A DNA stretch of 64,000 nt from Bog-473 sp963728845 (GTDB taxonomy: Bacteria > Actinomycetota > Acidimicrobiia > Acidimicrobiales > RAAP-2): the NCBI GenBank assembly GCA_963728845.1, contig CAVSLS010000055.1:62001-126000 (forward strand). Direction: 5' to 3'. Both the position numbers and the translations under genes were made by a program. Below, in pieces: positions 25,042 to 35,391 of this stretch. The notes under the pieces are model-generated. The model searched no databases, was not told the DNA's origin, and worked only from the letters and a program-made list of their open reading frames with translations. The first letter of the stretch is position 1; each line of letters begins with the position of its first letter.

Positions 25042-27234
25042 ATGGCACCTGGGACCACGGCGAACGAAGGCCGGCTGGACATCACCGGCCGCCGCACCGC
25101 CCTCCGCTCCATCGATCTGGACACCTTCTTCCGCCCCAGGCGAGTGGCCGTCGTCGGCGCATCTGACTCCAATGCACGACCCAACACCGCGCTGACCCAG
25201 AAGATCACCGTGTGGGCGGAGGAACGCGGTGCCACGGTGCACTTCGTCAATCCGAACCGCCCCGTCGTGGCGGGACGCCCCTGCGCCAAGGCCCTCACCG
25301 ACATAGAGGAGCAGCTGGACCTCGTCGCCATCCTCGTCGGCGAACCGCTGCCCATCCTCCGCGACGCGGTGGCCGCCCGGGCCAAGTTCGCGGTCGTGTT
25401 CGCGGCCGGGTTTGCCGAGGTGGGATCGAAGGGTGAACGTCTCCAGGACGAGATGGAGCAGATCATCGCCAGCGGGGACCTCCACGTCCTCGGGCCCAAC
25501 ACCAACCTCAACGCCTTCGAGGTCTTCCGCGAAGACCTGCCCGGCAAGGCCATCGCTCTCATCACCCAGAGCGGCCACCAGGGCCGCCCGGTGTTCCAGG
25601 GGCAGGAGATCGGCATCAAGCTCTCGCACTGGGCGCCCGCCGGCAACGAGGCCGACATGGAGTCGGCCGACTTCATCAACTACTTCTCGAGCCTCGAGTC
25701 GACGGGCGCGGTCGCCTGCTACATCGAGGGCTTCAAGAACGGGCGGACGTTGCAGCTCGCAGCCGACGCGGCGGCGCGGCGCAAGGTCCCGATCGTCGCC
25801 GTCAAGGTCGGCCGCACCGACGAGGGCAAGTCGATGGCGAAGGCGCACACGGGTCACCTCACGGGGTCCGACGACGTCGTGTCCGCCGTGTTCCGTCAAT
25901 ACGGCGTGCAGCGCGTGGACGGGCTCGATCAGCTCCTCGAGGTCTCGGCCGCCCTGGCCCGTAGCGAGGCGCCCGCGCCCGACGCCATCAGGCGCCTCGG
26001 CCGCGGTGCCGGTGGGCGCGTCTGCGTCTATTCCATCTCGGGTGGTACCGGGGCGCACATGGCCGACATGGTCGCGGCGGCCGGGCTCGAGCTGCCGCCG
26101 CTGACCAAGGCCTCGCAGACCCAGCTGCACGAGTGGATCCCGCCCTATCTCCGCGTGTCGAACCCGGTGGACAACGGTGGAGCCCCGGTGCGCGACTGGC
26201 GGGGTCCGAAGATCATCGAGACCATGCTGGCCGACCCCAACGTGGACCTCCTGCTGTGCCCGATCACCGGTGCACTGCCCTCCATGGGCAACAAGCTCTG
26301 CGAGGACCTCGTGGAGGCGGCCGGAACGACGGACAAACCCATCTTCGTGGTGTGGGGCTCCCCGGTGGGCACCGAGGAGGCCTACACGAAGACCCTCCTC
26401 GAGAGCACGGTGCCGACCTTCCGCACGTTCACCAACGCGGTCATGGCGGCCAAGGCCTATTTCGACCATCACCGCTTCGTCGCCTCGTACCAGTCCGCCT
26501 TCGGCCGCCCCGTCCTGCGCCCCAGCCCGGCCCGGAAGGCGGCCCTCCCCGTGATCGCGCCCGGCGGCGCCCGGCGGAGCGGCGGCGAGAGCCTGTCGGA
26601 GCAGGACTCCAAGGCCCTGCTGGAGGCCTACGGCATTGCGCTGCCGAAGGAGCGCATCGTCACGTCGGCCGCCGAAGCGGCGAAGGCAGCCAAGAAGGTC
26701 GGCTACCCCGTCGTGATGAAGATCGTCTCCCCGGACATCCTGCACAAGTCCGACCTGGGGTTGGTGGCGGTCGGTGTCCGTGACGAGGACGACGCCCGGC
26801 GGACCTACAAGCGTCTCGTCGCCACCGCCAAGAAGGCGGCACCCGGCGCGAAGGTGGACGGGGTGTTGGTGGCCCAGATGGTGCAGGGTGTCGAGACCGT
26901 CGTGGGCATCGCCCAGGACGAGCTCTTCGGACCCGTCGTGATGTTCGGCCTGGGCGGGGTCTTCGTCGAGGTGCTCCACGACGTGACGTTCCGCGTTCCC
27001 CCCTTCACGACGCGCGACGCCACGGCCATGCTGGACGAACTGCGCGGGGCCGCGCTCCTGCGCGGGGTGCGGGGGCAGCCCGCCGCCGACCGGGCCGCCC
27101 TGGTCGACGTGCTGATGAAGATGCAGCGCCTGGCCGTCGACCTCTCCGGCGTGGTCGCAGAAGTCGACATCAACCCGTTGCTGGCCGGCCCCAAGGGTGC
27201 AGTTGCGGCGGACGCCCTCGTCGTGCTGGCCTGA
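25042..27234 (+). CDS. NDP-forming acyl-CoA synthetase (acetate-CoA ligase, ADP-forming type)
   Basis: 730 residues with ACD domain order. CoA-binding: FFRPRRVAVVGASDSNARPN. Succinyl-CoA-ligase-like: ALITQSGHQGRPVFQGQEIG and SMAKAHTGHLTGSDDVVSA, where the His is the phosphorylated active-site residue. ATP-grasp from about 515: ALLEAYGIALPKERIVTSAA, YPVVMKIVSPDILHKSDLG and VVAEVDINPLLAGPKGAVA. It makes an acyl-CoA from acid, CoA and ATP, or recovers ATP from acyl-CoA. ATG 25042 follows GAGGGAGGGA closely. The crotonase follows 52 bases later, probably in one operon. Operator site 4 lies upstream. Confidence 0.88.
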   Translation: MAPGTTANEGRLDITGRRTALRSIDLDTFFRPRRVAVVGASDSNARPNTALTQKITVWAEERGATVHFVNPNRPVVAGRPCAKALTDIEEQLDLVAILVGEPLPILRDAVAARAKFAVVFAAGFAEVGSKGERLQDEMEQIIASGDLHVLGPNTNLNAFEVFREDLPGKAIALITQSGHQGRPVFQGQEIGIKLSHWAPAGNEADMESADFINYFSSLESTGAVACYIEGFKNGRTLQLAADAAARRKVPIVAVKVGRTDEGKSMAKAHTGHLTGSDDVVSAVFRQYGVQRVDGLDQLLEVSAALARSEAPAPDAIRRLGRGAGGRVCVYSISGGTGAHMADMVAAAGLELPPLTKASQTQLHEWIPPYLRVSNPVDNGGAPVRDWRGPKIIETMLADPNVDLLLCPITGALPSMGNKLCEDLVEAAGTTDKPIFVVWGSPVGTEEAYTKTLLESTVPTFRTFTNAVMAAKAYFDHHRFVASYQSAFGRPVLRPSPARKAALPVIAPGGARRSGGESLSEQDSKALLEAYGIALPKERIVTSAAEAAKAAKKVGYPVVMKIVSPDILHKSDLGLVAVGVRDEDDARRTYKRLVATAKKAAPGAKVDGVLVAQMVQGVETVVGIAQDELFGPVVMFGLGGVFVEVLHDVTFRVPPFTTRDATAMLDELRGAALLRGVRGQPAADRAALVDVLMKMQRLAVDLSGVVAEVDINPLLAGPKGAVAADALVVLA

Positions 27235-27286
27235 GCGCCGTACCGACCAGAGGCCGACGCGCGGCCGACCTGAGGCAAGGAGACCG

Positions 27287-28126
27287 ATGAGCGACACGAC
27301 CGAGGACCCGGTGGGCGACGACCTCGTCCGCCGAATTGACAACGGGATCTGCTGGATCACCCTCAACCGGCCCGAGGCCGGGAACGCCATGACCCAGTTC
27401 ATGCGCGATCGCATCGCCGAGTGGGTGACCGACGCGTCGGCCGATCTCTTCGTCCGGGCGGTCGTCATCACCGCGGCGGGCGACCGGGCCTTCTGCACCG
27501 GGGCGGACCTCCGCGGGGGCCGGCTGCCCCCGCGCCCCAAGCCCGACGGCGCGCCCGACAGTGTCGTGGGCGAGGGGTCCCGCATGATCCGCGACGGCTG
27601 GCAGCGTCTGGTCAGCTCGATCCTCGACTGCGAGAAGCCCGTCATCGCGGGCGTCAACGGCACGGCCGCCGGCGGCGGGATGCATCTCGCCCTGGCGTGC
27701 GACATCGTCGTGATGGCCGAGGAAGCCAAGTTCGTCGAGGTCTTCATCCGCCGCGGCATCGCCCCTGACGCGGCCGGGGCCTGGATCCTCACCCGCTTGG
27801 TGGGCATCCAGAAGGCCAAGGAGTTGTTCTTCTTCGGCGACGACGTGCCGGCCGCCGAGGCCCACCGGATCGGGCTGGTCAACCGCCTGGTGCCGCGGGC
27901 CGAGCTCCAGGCCACGCTCGAGGAGCTCGCGGGCCGGCTGGCCGCGGGTCCCACGAAGGCGATCTGGATCGCCAAGTGGCTGACCAACCGGGCCCTCGAT
28001 GTCGACCGTGCCACCTCGCTGCACGACGAGGCGATGGGACAGGAGCTCCTCACCAGCACACTCGACTCCAAGGAGGGTGTCGCCAGCTTCGTGGAGCGTC
28101 GCCCCGCCGAGTTCAAGGGCTGGTAG
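27287..28126 (+). CDS. Enoyl-CoA hydratase/isomerase family protein
   Basis: 279 residues from ATG 27287, with AAGGAG eight bases upstream. WITLNRPEAGNAMTQFMRD, CTGADLRGGRLPP (first oxyanion loop), GTAAGGGMHLALACDIVVMA (second loop) and EVFIRRGIAPDAAGAWILTR define the crotonase fold. The Asp-rich EVFIRRGIAPD region is typical of hydratases. It follows the NDP-forming CoA ligase, suggesting ligation then hydration of one substrate. Confidence 0.87.
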   Translation: MSDTTEDPVGDDLVRRIDNGICWITLNRPEAGNAMTQFMRDRIAEWVTDASADLFVRAVVITAAGDRAFCTGADLRGGRLPPRPKPDGAPDSVVGEGSRMIRDGWQRLVSSILDCEKPVIAGVNGTAAGGGMHLALACDIVVMAEEAKFVEVFIRRGIAPDAAGAWILTRLVGIQKAKELFFFGDDVPAAEAHRIGLVNRLVPRAELQATLEELAGRLAAGPTKAIWIAKWLTNRALDVDRATSLHDEAMGQELLTSTLDSKEGVASFVERRPAEFKGW

Positions 28127-28146
28127 CCCGGCTCCTCACGGCGGCC

Positions 28147-28995
28147 TCAACCTGCTGACGACGTCGTCGTCCCGCCGACTCGCGTCGTGGTGGTCGTGGT
28201 CGACGGGCTGGTGGTGTCGTGGTCGTCGATGTCCCGGCCGGCGGCCTGGTGGTCGTCGTCGTGCTCGTCGCCGTGGTCGACGTGCTCGTGGTCGTCGACG
28301 TGGTCGTCGTGGCCGTCGAGGTCGTCGAGGTCGTCGACGTCGGTGCCTGCGTCGTTGTCGTCGTTGGCGACGGCGACGGCGACGGCGACGGCGTGAAGAT
28401 GTGTTGCACGCTGGTCCCGGTGCCGTGGTTGCCGAAGATGGCGGAGAGCGGCTGGCCCGAGATCAGCTCAATTCCGGTGATGAACAAGAGGGCGATCACG
28501 AACACGATGGCGGCTGTCCCGGCAATCGTCTGCCAACTGAACGACCGCGGGGCGCCCGGCCGCCCATCCCGGGTCGGTCCGGCGGGCTGCATCGGCAGGG
28601 TGGTGGCCTCGATCCGCTCCGTGGCGGGGTGCGGCGCCGGGGGCTGCCGGCCGGGCGCCGCCCTCGGCGGCGGAGATCTCCAGGCGATCGGTCTCCTCCC
28701 CCAACGCCGTCGACGGGGACGAAGCATCCTCGGACGACTCCGCCTCGCCGGTGGCGACCGTCGAACCCAGCTTGCGCAGCAGGGTGGACGAGTCGGGCGC
28801 ACGCACCACCACCTGCTTGACGGCTTGCTGACCGCGCTCGATCGACTGGGCCACGAGCGCCGTGCCGAAGGTGGCGGCGGCCGACCCGATGGCCACCCCG
28901 ATGATGGTGCCCTTGACCCCGAAGGTGGACGCGATGACCGCCGCGATGACCGCACCCACGGCGGAGGCGAGGATCTGGCGGACCGAGAACTTCAC
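28147..28995 (-). CDS. Membrane protein with Thr/Ser-rich extracytoplasmic tail, two frameshifts
   Basis: GTG 28995 opens KFSVRQILASAVGAVIAAVI, a Gly/Ala-rich hydrophobic region, then GTIIGVAIGSAAATFGTALV. After an acidic stretch (GEAESSEDASSPSTALGEET) a shift near 28665 leads to a second membrane segment (TIAGTAAIVFVIALLFITGI) and a long tail of Thr, Ser and Pro (TTTTTQAPTSTTSTTSTA type). A further shift near 28195 gives the ending RVGGTTTSSAG, TGA 28147. The mucin-like tail is probably outside the cell and possibly glycosylated. Function unknown. The low-complexity codons explain slippage. Confidence 0.55.
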
Positions 28996-29035
28996 GCCTG
29001 GAGTGGAGGGCCGACCACCGCGGCTCCGGTTGCGC

Positions 29036-29546
29036 TCACTCCCCCACGGCGCCGTCGATCTGCTCGCGCAGCAGGTCGGCATGCCCGTTGTGACGTGCGT
29101 ACTCCTCGATCATGTGGATCATGATCCACCGCAGGGAGAAGGGACCCTTGCCCGCCAACGCCGAGGGCACGTCGAAGTTCTCGGCGTCGGCGACGATGGC
29201 CCGCGACACGTCGCACGCGCCGGAACAGGTCGATGTCCGCCATGGCCCGGGCTGGCTCGATGCCATTGAAGTCGGCGTCCCGATCCTCCTCTGTCGAGAT
29301 CGGCTCGGGTGAGGAGCCCCCGGCGAAGATGTGGTCGAACCACCACCACTCGACGATCGCCATGTGGCGGACCAGTCCGAGCAGGGTCAGCGTGGAGGGC
29401 GGCACGCCCTGGCGCGCCAGCGCCGGGCCGTCGAGCCCCTCGCACTTCCACAGCAACGTGGCGCGCTGATAGTCCAACCACGTCGTCAGCATCGTTCGCT
29501 CGTCGCCGGTCAGCGGCGGGTCGGGACGGGTCACCGCGGAGAGCAT
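29036..29546 (-). CDS. DinB-family (DUF664) protein, one frameshift
   Basis: ATG 29546 opens a four-helix DinB/YfiT-like protein. TGDERTMLTTWLDYQRATLL, TLLGLVRHMAIVEWWWFDHI (first metal-binding His) and NGIEPARAMADIDLFRR follow. A shift near 29215 leads to ACDVSRAIVADAENFDVPSA and RWIMIHMIEEYARHNGHADL, with the last two metal-binding His. About 169 residues. These proteins resemble mycothiol-dependent thiol transferases and metalloenzymes; many have unknown substrates. Confidence 0.78.
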
Positions 29547-29601
29547 CGTCCCAGGCTAGCGGCGGACGAATGCGCCGATCGGAGGCCGGTAGCATGGCCA
29601 C

Positions 29602-30041
29602 GTGCGTGAACGGTGGTTGTCCGGCCGGGCCATCTCGCTGCATGTGGCCGTCCTCGTGGTCGTCCCGGGGTGCGCAGTCGCAGCGTGGTGGCAGATCAAC
29701 CGGGCCCAGGACGGGAACCAGCTGAGCTACCTGTACTCGGTCATGTGGCCGGCCTTCGGGATCCTCGCCCTGACCTTCTGGTGGATGCTCATCCACACCG
29801 ACTACGAGACCGTCGGCCTGCGGGGTATGCGGCGACAGGCCATGGACGCCGCCGCGACCCCGACTCCGGGCGAGGCCACCTCGCCTCCCCGCCCACCATC
29901 GCTCCGGAGGCACCGGCCTCGGCCGCCACCGAGGAGGACCCGGAGCTGGCCGCCTACAACGCCCGGCTGGCCGACCTGGCCGCGCAGGGTCCCAAGACGT
30001 GGCGCCGGCGCGAGTCGGTCGTCGTGCGCCGGGCGCCGTGA
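29602..30041 (+). CDS. Two-helix membrane protein, one frameshift
   Basis: GTG 29602 opens VRERWLSGRAISLHVAVLVV. There are two membrane segments, about residues 12-33 and 47-67 (MWPAFGILALTFWWMLIHTD), then a cytoplasmic tail. A lost base near 29895 shifts the frame to EAPASAATEEDPELAAYNAR and ends KTWRRRESVVVRRAP. Its TGA overlaps the GTG of the DUF3817 gene (GTGA), so the two are a coupled pair; such pairs are common in actinobacteria. Function unknown. Confidence 0.6.
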
Positions 30042-30412
30042 GCCGGCTCACCGGGCGCGGCCTGGCGGGGGCGCTCTTCCGCTACCAGCTCATGGCCAAC
30101 ATCGTCGGCGTGCTGATCATCCCGCTGTTCATCTTCACCGGCCTGAAACTCGCGTTCGGCGGCTTCAAGCTCGAGCTCGCCGTCTTCGGCATCGGTCACG
30201 GCTACCTCTACATCGTCTACCTGATCACGGCCGGGTTGCTCGCCCTGAAGGCGCGGCTGCACATTCCCTGGATCCTCCTGATGTTCGCGGCCGGTCTGGT
30301 GCCGGGGCTCACGTTCGTGGTCGAGTGGTTGGTGGTGACCCGCAAGATCCAGCCGTTGCTCGCCGCGCAGGCAACGCAGCCCGAGGCGATCGTCAGCCCA
30401 GCCGCTCAATGA
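30038..30412 (+). CDS. DUF3817 integral membrane protein
   Basis: 124 residues from GTG 30038, with three membrane segments: about 10-34 (ALFRYQLMANIVGVLIIPLF), 42-66 (ELAVFGIGHGYLYIVYLITA) and 70-95 (LHIPWILLMFAAGLVPGLTF). FRYQLMANI..G and GHGYLYIVYL are the DUF3817 signature. Role unknown. Its 3' end overlaps the convergent thiolase by 20 bases. Confidence 0.75.
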   Translation: MSRLTGRGLAGALFRYQLMANIVGVLIIPLFIFTGLKLAFGGFKLELAVFGIGHGYLYIVYLITAGLLALKARLHIPWILLMFAAGLVPGLTFVVEWLVVTRKIQPLLAAQATQPEAIVSPAAQ

Positions 30413-31584
30413 CCGTGCCGTTGGCCTGGCCCCCTCCTTCGCACATCGTCTGATACCCGTAGCGGCCGCCGGTCGCCTCCAGGTGGTTCAACAGCGTGCC
30501 CATCAGGCGTACGCCGCTCGCGCCCAGCGGATGGCCGATGGCGATCGCCCCACCCCGCGGATTGAAGCGCTCCAGGTCGTAGGAGAACGCCTTCTGCCAC
30601 ATGAGGGCGATGGCCGCGAACGCCTCGTTGCACTCGACCGCGTCGAACTCGTCGACCTTCATCCCGGAGCGCTCCAGGAGCTTGTGCGTCACCGGCACCG
30701 GAGCGGACAGGACGATCGCCGCGTCGTCCGCCGCCACGGCGAAGTGCGCGAAGCGGGCGCGTACGGGGAGGCCGAGGGCTTCGGCGACCGATCGCTCGGC
30801 GATGAGCATGGCCGCCGCGCCGTCGGTCGTCTGCGACGAGTTGCCCGCGGTGATGTCGGGGGCCGTGTCCGGCTCCCAGTGCTGCGCCGGCGGCAGCGCG
30901 GCCAGTGCCTCGGACGTCGTGGTGCGGCGGATCCCCTCGTCGGCCCGGAGGAACTCCCCCGTCAGGCTCCCGTCCTCGGCCTTGATCGGCACTGCCAGGG
31001 CCTCACGTTCGAAGTGCCCGTTGTCCCAGCTCTCGGCGGCCCGGCGGTGCGACTCGAGGGCGTAGGCGTCCATCTCTTCCCGCGTGATGCCGTAGCGGTC
31101 GGCCAGGACCTGGCTGACCCGGAACTGCGTCCAGAGGCGGCCGTCGACCGCCTCCATGAAGGAGGGCGGGAACGGGCCCGTGCCCCCGCGCGCGTTGGAG
31201 GCCAGCGGGACCCGGCTCATGACCTCGACTCCACAGGCGACGACCAGGTCGTAGTGACCCGCGGCCACCCCGGCCGCGGCGAAGTGGACGGCCTGCTGGG
31301 ACGAGCCGCACTGGCGGTCGACCGTCGTGGCGGGGACCTGCTGGGGCAGCCCGGCGGAGACCCAGCCGTTGCGGGCGATGTTGGTGCTCTGCTCGCCCAC
31401 CTGGCTCGACGCACCCGCCGATGACGTCGTCGACGCGCTCGGGGTCGAGGCCGGTCCGCTCGAGCAGCGCCGTGAGGGAGAACGCGAGGAGGTCGGCCGG
31501 GTGCCAGTTCGCCAGGGCGCCGCCGCGCTTGCCGAACGCCGTGCGCACGACGTCGACGATGACCGGCTCTCTCGCTTGGCTCAT
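30393..31584 (-). CDS. Acetyl-CoA C-acyltransferase (thiolase), one frameshift
   Basis: ATG 31584 opens SQAREPVIVDVVRTAFGKRG and reaches VDDVIGGCV. An extra base near 31410 shifts the frame, then SQVGEQSTNIARNGWVSAGL continues. All catalytic parts are present: nucleophilic Cys in DRQCGSSQQAVHFA, NEAFAAIALMWQ, GGAIAIGHPLGASGVRLMG (His) and MCEGGGQANGTVIERLG (acid/base Cys). It cleaves 3-ketoacyl-CoA to acetyl-CoA and a shortened acyl-CoA, or condenses them. About 396 residues, normal. It is the only clearly active thiolase in the window; the two others lack the cysteine. Confidence 0.9.
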
Positions 31585-31662
31585 GAAAACTCCTCTCTGA
31601 TGCTCCGACGATCTGTGAGTCTCGGCTACCGCTGCCGCCGTCCCGGTAGTCGGCGGATCCCG

Positions 31663-32536
31663 TCAGCTGCTCGGACTTGGGGTCCCCCGGGGCGTTGGCG
31701 GACCGCCGGGCAGGACTCCGGGGTCCCCGCCGTTCAGGTCGCCCACGACCACGTCGGCTATCTGGGTCGCACTTGCACCTCCCTCGGTCTCTTCGACCAG
31801 TGCCGCTGCCCGAGCCCCCGCCTTTTCGCGTCTGAGCGCCGGTCATCACCGTCGCCGCGCCGGCGGGCGTGCCCTCGTAGGCGACGCTCCCGTGGTCGAG
31901 CACGAGGGCCTTCCGGCCAGCTTCAACACCCGGTCGATCTGCTGCTCGACCACCAGCAGCGCGGTGCCGTTACGGTTGATCGCCCGCAGTCCCTCGTACA
32001 CGGTGTCGACCACGACCGGCGCCAGGCCCAGGGAGAGCTCATCGGCCACGAGCACCTTGGACGGTACCACGAGCACTTTTGCCAGCGACAGCAGGCGCTG
32101 CTGCCCCCCGACAGCGTGCCCGCCATCTGCGCCGGCGCTCGCCGAGGATCGGGAAAGGCCGCGTAGGCGCGGTCGAGGTTGTCGCTTGAGCGCTGCCCCG
32201 GCCGGCTCGCTGGCGGAAGGCCGGGTCAGGTTCTCCTCGACGCTGAGGGCTCGAGAAGACACCTCTGCCCTCCACCACATGCGCCATGCCGAGCCGGGCG
32301 ATCTTCTAGGCGGGCACTTGGTCACGTCCTGCCCGGCGAAGATGACGTGTCCCGCCGATCGCGGTCACGAGACCCGTAATGGTTCTGGCCACGGTCGATT
32401 TGCCCGCGCCGTTCGAGCCGACCAGCGCCACGATCCCCCGGTCGGCACGCTGAACGAGACATCGAAGAGGGCGCGGTACGGGCCGTAGGCGGCGGAAATG
32501 CTCTTCACCTCGAGGATCTCGCCGTCAGCGATAGGA
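31663..32536 (-). pseudogene. livF: Branched-chain amino acid ABC transporter ATPase (LivF type), multiply frameshifted
   Basis: Fragments in order: ILEVKSISAAYGPYRALFDV, a damaged Walker A region near 32430-32400 (VALVG/NGAGKS-like when shifted), QMAGTLSGGQQ-like signature near 32110, VLVADELSLGLAPVVVDTVY (Walker B and D-loop, near 32040), RNGTALLVVEQQIDRVLKLA and LDHGSVAYEGTPAG. After that a frame reads VEETEGGASATQIADVVVGD to TGA 31663, an unusual C-terminal extension. At least five indels. Energises import with LivG. Either a real pseudogene or a poorly polished consensus. Confidence 0.65.
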
Positions 32537-32543
32537 GAGGTGT

Positions 32544-33357
32544 TTAGCCCCGTGCCCGAAGGACGTGCCGGCGGGCACCGCCATCCCGATAGTCCGAGGT
32601 AGGCATCGCGCACGCCGGGTTGGCCATGACCTCGTCGAAGGTGCCTTCGCAGAGCATGGCGCCGAGGTCCATGACGACCGTCCGGTCGACCACCTCGGCC
32701 ACCATGGCCAGATCGTGCTCCACGAGGAGCACGGCGGTGCCCCGATCGCGCTGGACGGTGCGGAGCACGGCGGCGACCTCTGCCGTCTCGTGTAGGTCGA
32801 GGCCGGACGACGGCTCGTCTGCGAGGAGGATCTTCGGCTCGGCCGCCAGCGCGCGGGCCAACTCGACCAGGCGGCAATTTCCCAGGCCGAGGGCGTTGAC
32901 CGACGTGTCTGCCAGGAGCTCGGTGATGCCGACGAGCTCCATGGTGGAGGCGACCCGCTCCATTTCATTCGTCGTGGGCTTGACTCATGTTGAGGAGATC
33001 CCGCCACAGCCGGCCCTACGGCGGCCCGGGCGCGCTCGGCCACCAGCAGGTGGTCCCGGACCGACATGTCGGTGAACACCTCCACCCGCTGATAGGTGCG
33101 GCCGATGCCGAGACGGGCCCGCTTGTAGGTCGGCAGCCCCTGGCGAACTGCATCCCGCCGAAGACGATGTCACCCGGAATCGGGGCGCAGCTGCCCGCAC
33201 ACGCAGTTGAACAACGTCGTCTTGCCGGCGCCGTTGGGACCGACCAGGCCGACGCTCTCCCCTGCCCCACGTCGAACGTGATGGTGTGCACGGCCTGGAT
33301 CCCGCCGAACGACTTGCAGACACCCCGCAGGCTGAGGAGAGGGTCGTGCTCAGCCAT
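32544..33357 (-). pseudogene. livG: Branched-chain amino acid ABC transporter ATPase (LivG type), multiply frameshifted
   Basis: ATG 33357 opens EHDPLLSLRGVCKSFGGIQA; the Walker A region near 33240 is shifted (VGPNGAGKTT-like after correction). Residues from 32963 are clean: STMELVGITELLADTSVNAL, RLVELARALAAEPKILLADE (Walker B), PSSGLDLHETAEVAAVLRTV and LLVEHDLAMVAEVVDRTVVM (H-loop). At least three indels, one of them near 33150. Second ATPase of the importer. The lack of stop mutations in conserved blocks favours sequencing error. Confidence 0.65.
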
Positions 33358-33504
33358 GGACCGCCTCCTTTCCCAGGCCTCCCGCCATCACTCGTTCGTC
33401 CTGCGGGCCGGGATCGGAGTCTCTCCCTGGGAGCGAACGCTCGAACAATCTCTCGAATCGCCGCATCGACCGCGCTTCTGGTATTCGAGCACCCCCTCGG
33501 GGTG

Positions 33505-34388
33505 CTACGCGTACGTCAGGGCTCCAAAGGCGAAGAGCACAACCGTGAGGCTCCGCGAATGCGGGCCGGGAGAACCGAGGAGCTTCTGGATCACGAAGAA
33601 CCCGAAGGCCGCCTGGATGGCGCCCTCCACCGTCGTCACGCTGGTCGTCACCACCAACACGACGAACGAGCGAAGACGGCGTTCCAGTCCTGGGGGACGC
33701 GACTCCTGCTGTATGACGAGCAGGGGGCCTCCGATCGCCGGCGATGGCCCCGGAGAGGGCGAAGACGACGATGCGCTGCCAGGTCGGATTGATGCCGAGA
33801 CCGGCCGTGGCGGTCTCACTCCCCCGCATGGCCGCCAAGTCGGCCGACCGTCCCCTTGCGGACCATCAGGACGACCAACCGACCACGATGAGAACCGAGA
33901 AAGTGGGAGGAACATCGCATGACCGTCGAAATTGAGCAGGCCGACGGGTGCCCCAGTCGACATTGTTCGTCGGCCCGAGGCCGCCCGAGCCGCCACAGAG
34001 GTCTACGTTGAAGAAGATGGCGTCAAAGAACAACGCGGCCGCCAACGTCATGAGGGCGAGTCCGAGGCCTCGGAGACGCAGGGACAGCAGGGCCAGCACG
34101 ACCGCCACCCCCGCCGCAAACGCCGCACCCACGAGACCCCCCATCATGGAAAGGCCGAGGTGGTTGGCCAGCTGGGCTGCGGTGAAGGCGCCGACCCCGG
34201 CCAGGGTGGCCTGAGACAGGGAGAACTGACCGGCCATGCCCGTGATCAGGGTGATCGAGAGCAGCACGAGTGGAGACGTCGAGCCGTTGTTGAAGAACGC
34301 TGGCCCAGTCGACGGGCATCCAGGTCAACATGGACACGATGAAGAGCCCGAGCAGGACATACCACAGGACCCGGATGATCCGGTCCAT
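33505..34388 (-). pseudogene. livM: Branched-chain amino acid ABC transporter permease (LivM type), frameshifted
   Basis: ATG 34388 opens MDRIIRVLWYVLLGLFIVSM, a membrane segment. Then LLSITLITGMAGQFSLSQAT is the LivM motif 'G..G..SlgqaaF', followed by GAFTAAQLANHLGLSMMGGL and RGLGLALMTLAAALFFDAIF. RGSETATAGLGINPTWQRIV is the cytoplasmic loop contacting the ATPase. Several indels break it near 34280, 33960, 33870 and 33760. The end FGALTYA, TAG 33505 is reached in a third frame. About 8-10 membrane segments expected. Confidence 0.65.
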
Positions 34389-35338
34389 GGTCGGTGCTCG
34401 TGCGGCCGCAGCGAGCGGCGGTGGGGGTGGATCGACCGTCGCCAAGGGGTCGTGGCTGGGTCCAGGCTGCGCATGCCCGGAAGGAGGAGCAGGGCCGCCA
34501 CGAGGAACAGGAACGGCAGGCAGGGAACGAGCGGCGTTGAAGAGGCTTTCGGCGAGAGGTATCCCTGCAGTGTAACGTGGCCACCCCGATGATGACGGCG
34601 ACGCCGGCAGCGATCGGCATCGAGCGGAAGGCGGCACAGGCCGCGGCGGCAATGGCCGTCACCGTCAGCGTGAGGTAGTCCTCGGGGTTGAACGCGACCG
34701 AACACCGGTGCCAGGAGCACGCCGGCGAGGCTTGCCATGAAGCTGGAGACGACCCAGGCGATGGCGACGACGCCGTTGGCATTTACGCCGTCGAGCTGGA
34801 CCAGTCGCCGGCTCTCCACCGCACCGCGCATCTGCAGCCCGAGAGGCGTGAATCGCATCATCACCCCCATGGCGAGGAGCACCAGGATGTAAACACGACG
34901 GCGCTCATGTCGATGCCGTTGAAGGGTGCGCCCGCAATGGTGAAGTACACGATGTTGGGGTTGAAGACGATGGTCGAGGTGCGTCGAGGTTCTGCGGGAA
35001 GAAGACCGGGATCAGCGACGGAATACCAGCAAGGAGACTGAGCGCTGACCATCTTCGCCATCGAGTTGGCGTTCGGGATCGTGCTGAACAGGAGGCGATC
35101 GAAGGCCAGCCCAGGACCGGTGACACCACGACCACCGAAATGAAGAAGGCCAGCCACGCCGACAGATGTGCGCTCTGGGTCAGCCAGTGAACAGCAGGGA
35201 AGCCACGTAGGCCTGGGCGCCGAAGGCGAAGTTGAAGACCCCGGTGGCCTGTAGGTGAGGACGAGGGCAGACCGCCACTATGGCATAGGTGCAGCCATAG
35301 GGGATGCCTGGAATGGCGAAACCGAGAAACTGCTCCAT
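34389..35338 (-). pseudogene. livH: Branched-chain amino acid ABC transporter permease (LivH type), frameshifted
   Basis: ATG 35338 opens MEQFLGFAIPGIPYGCTYAI, the LivH start. Later frames give QATGVFNFAFGAQAYVASLL ('tG..nfA.G....ga'), MLLAMGVMMRFTPLGLQMRG, LVQLDGVNANGVVAIAWVVS and FMASLAGVLLAPVF, then LTLTVTAIAAAACAAFRSMP. Indels near 35250, 35140, 34990, 34890 and 34700. It continues up to the start of LivM. Membrane channel subunit. The final exact stop cannot be fixed. Confidence 0.6.
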
Positions 35339-35391
35339 TCTCGTCGCCCCCTATCCCTGACCCGTTCTCATTTCTCTCTTGCTGTAGCCGC

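Noticed and set aside
24784..28116. A 1110-codon open frame on the minus strand
   Set aside because: It lies opposite the CoA ligase and crotonase, which have clear domains and ribosome sites. High GC makes long antisense frames common; its translation is Arg/His/Gly-rich with no family.
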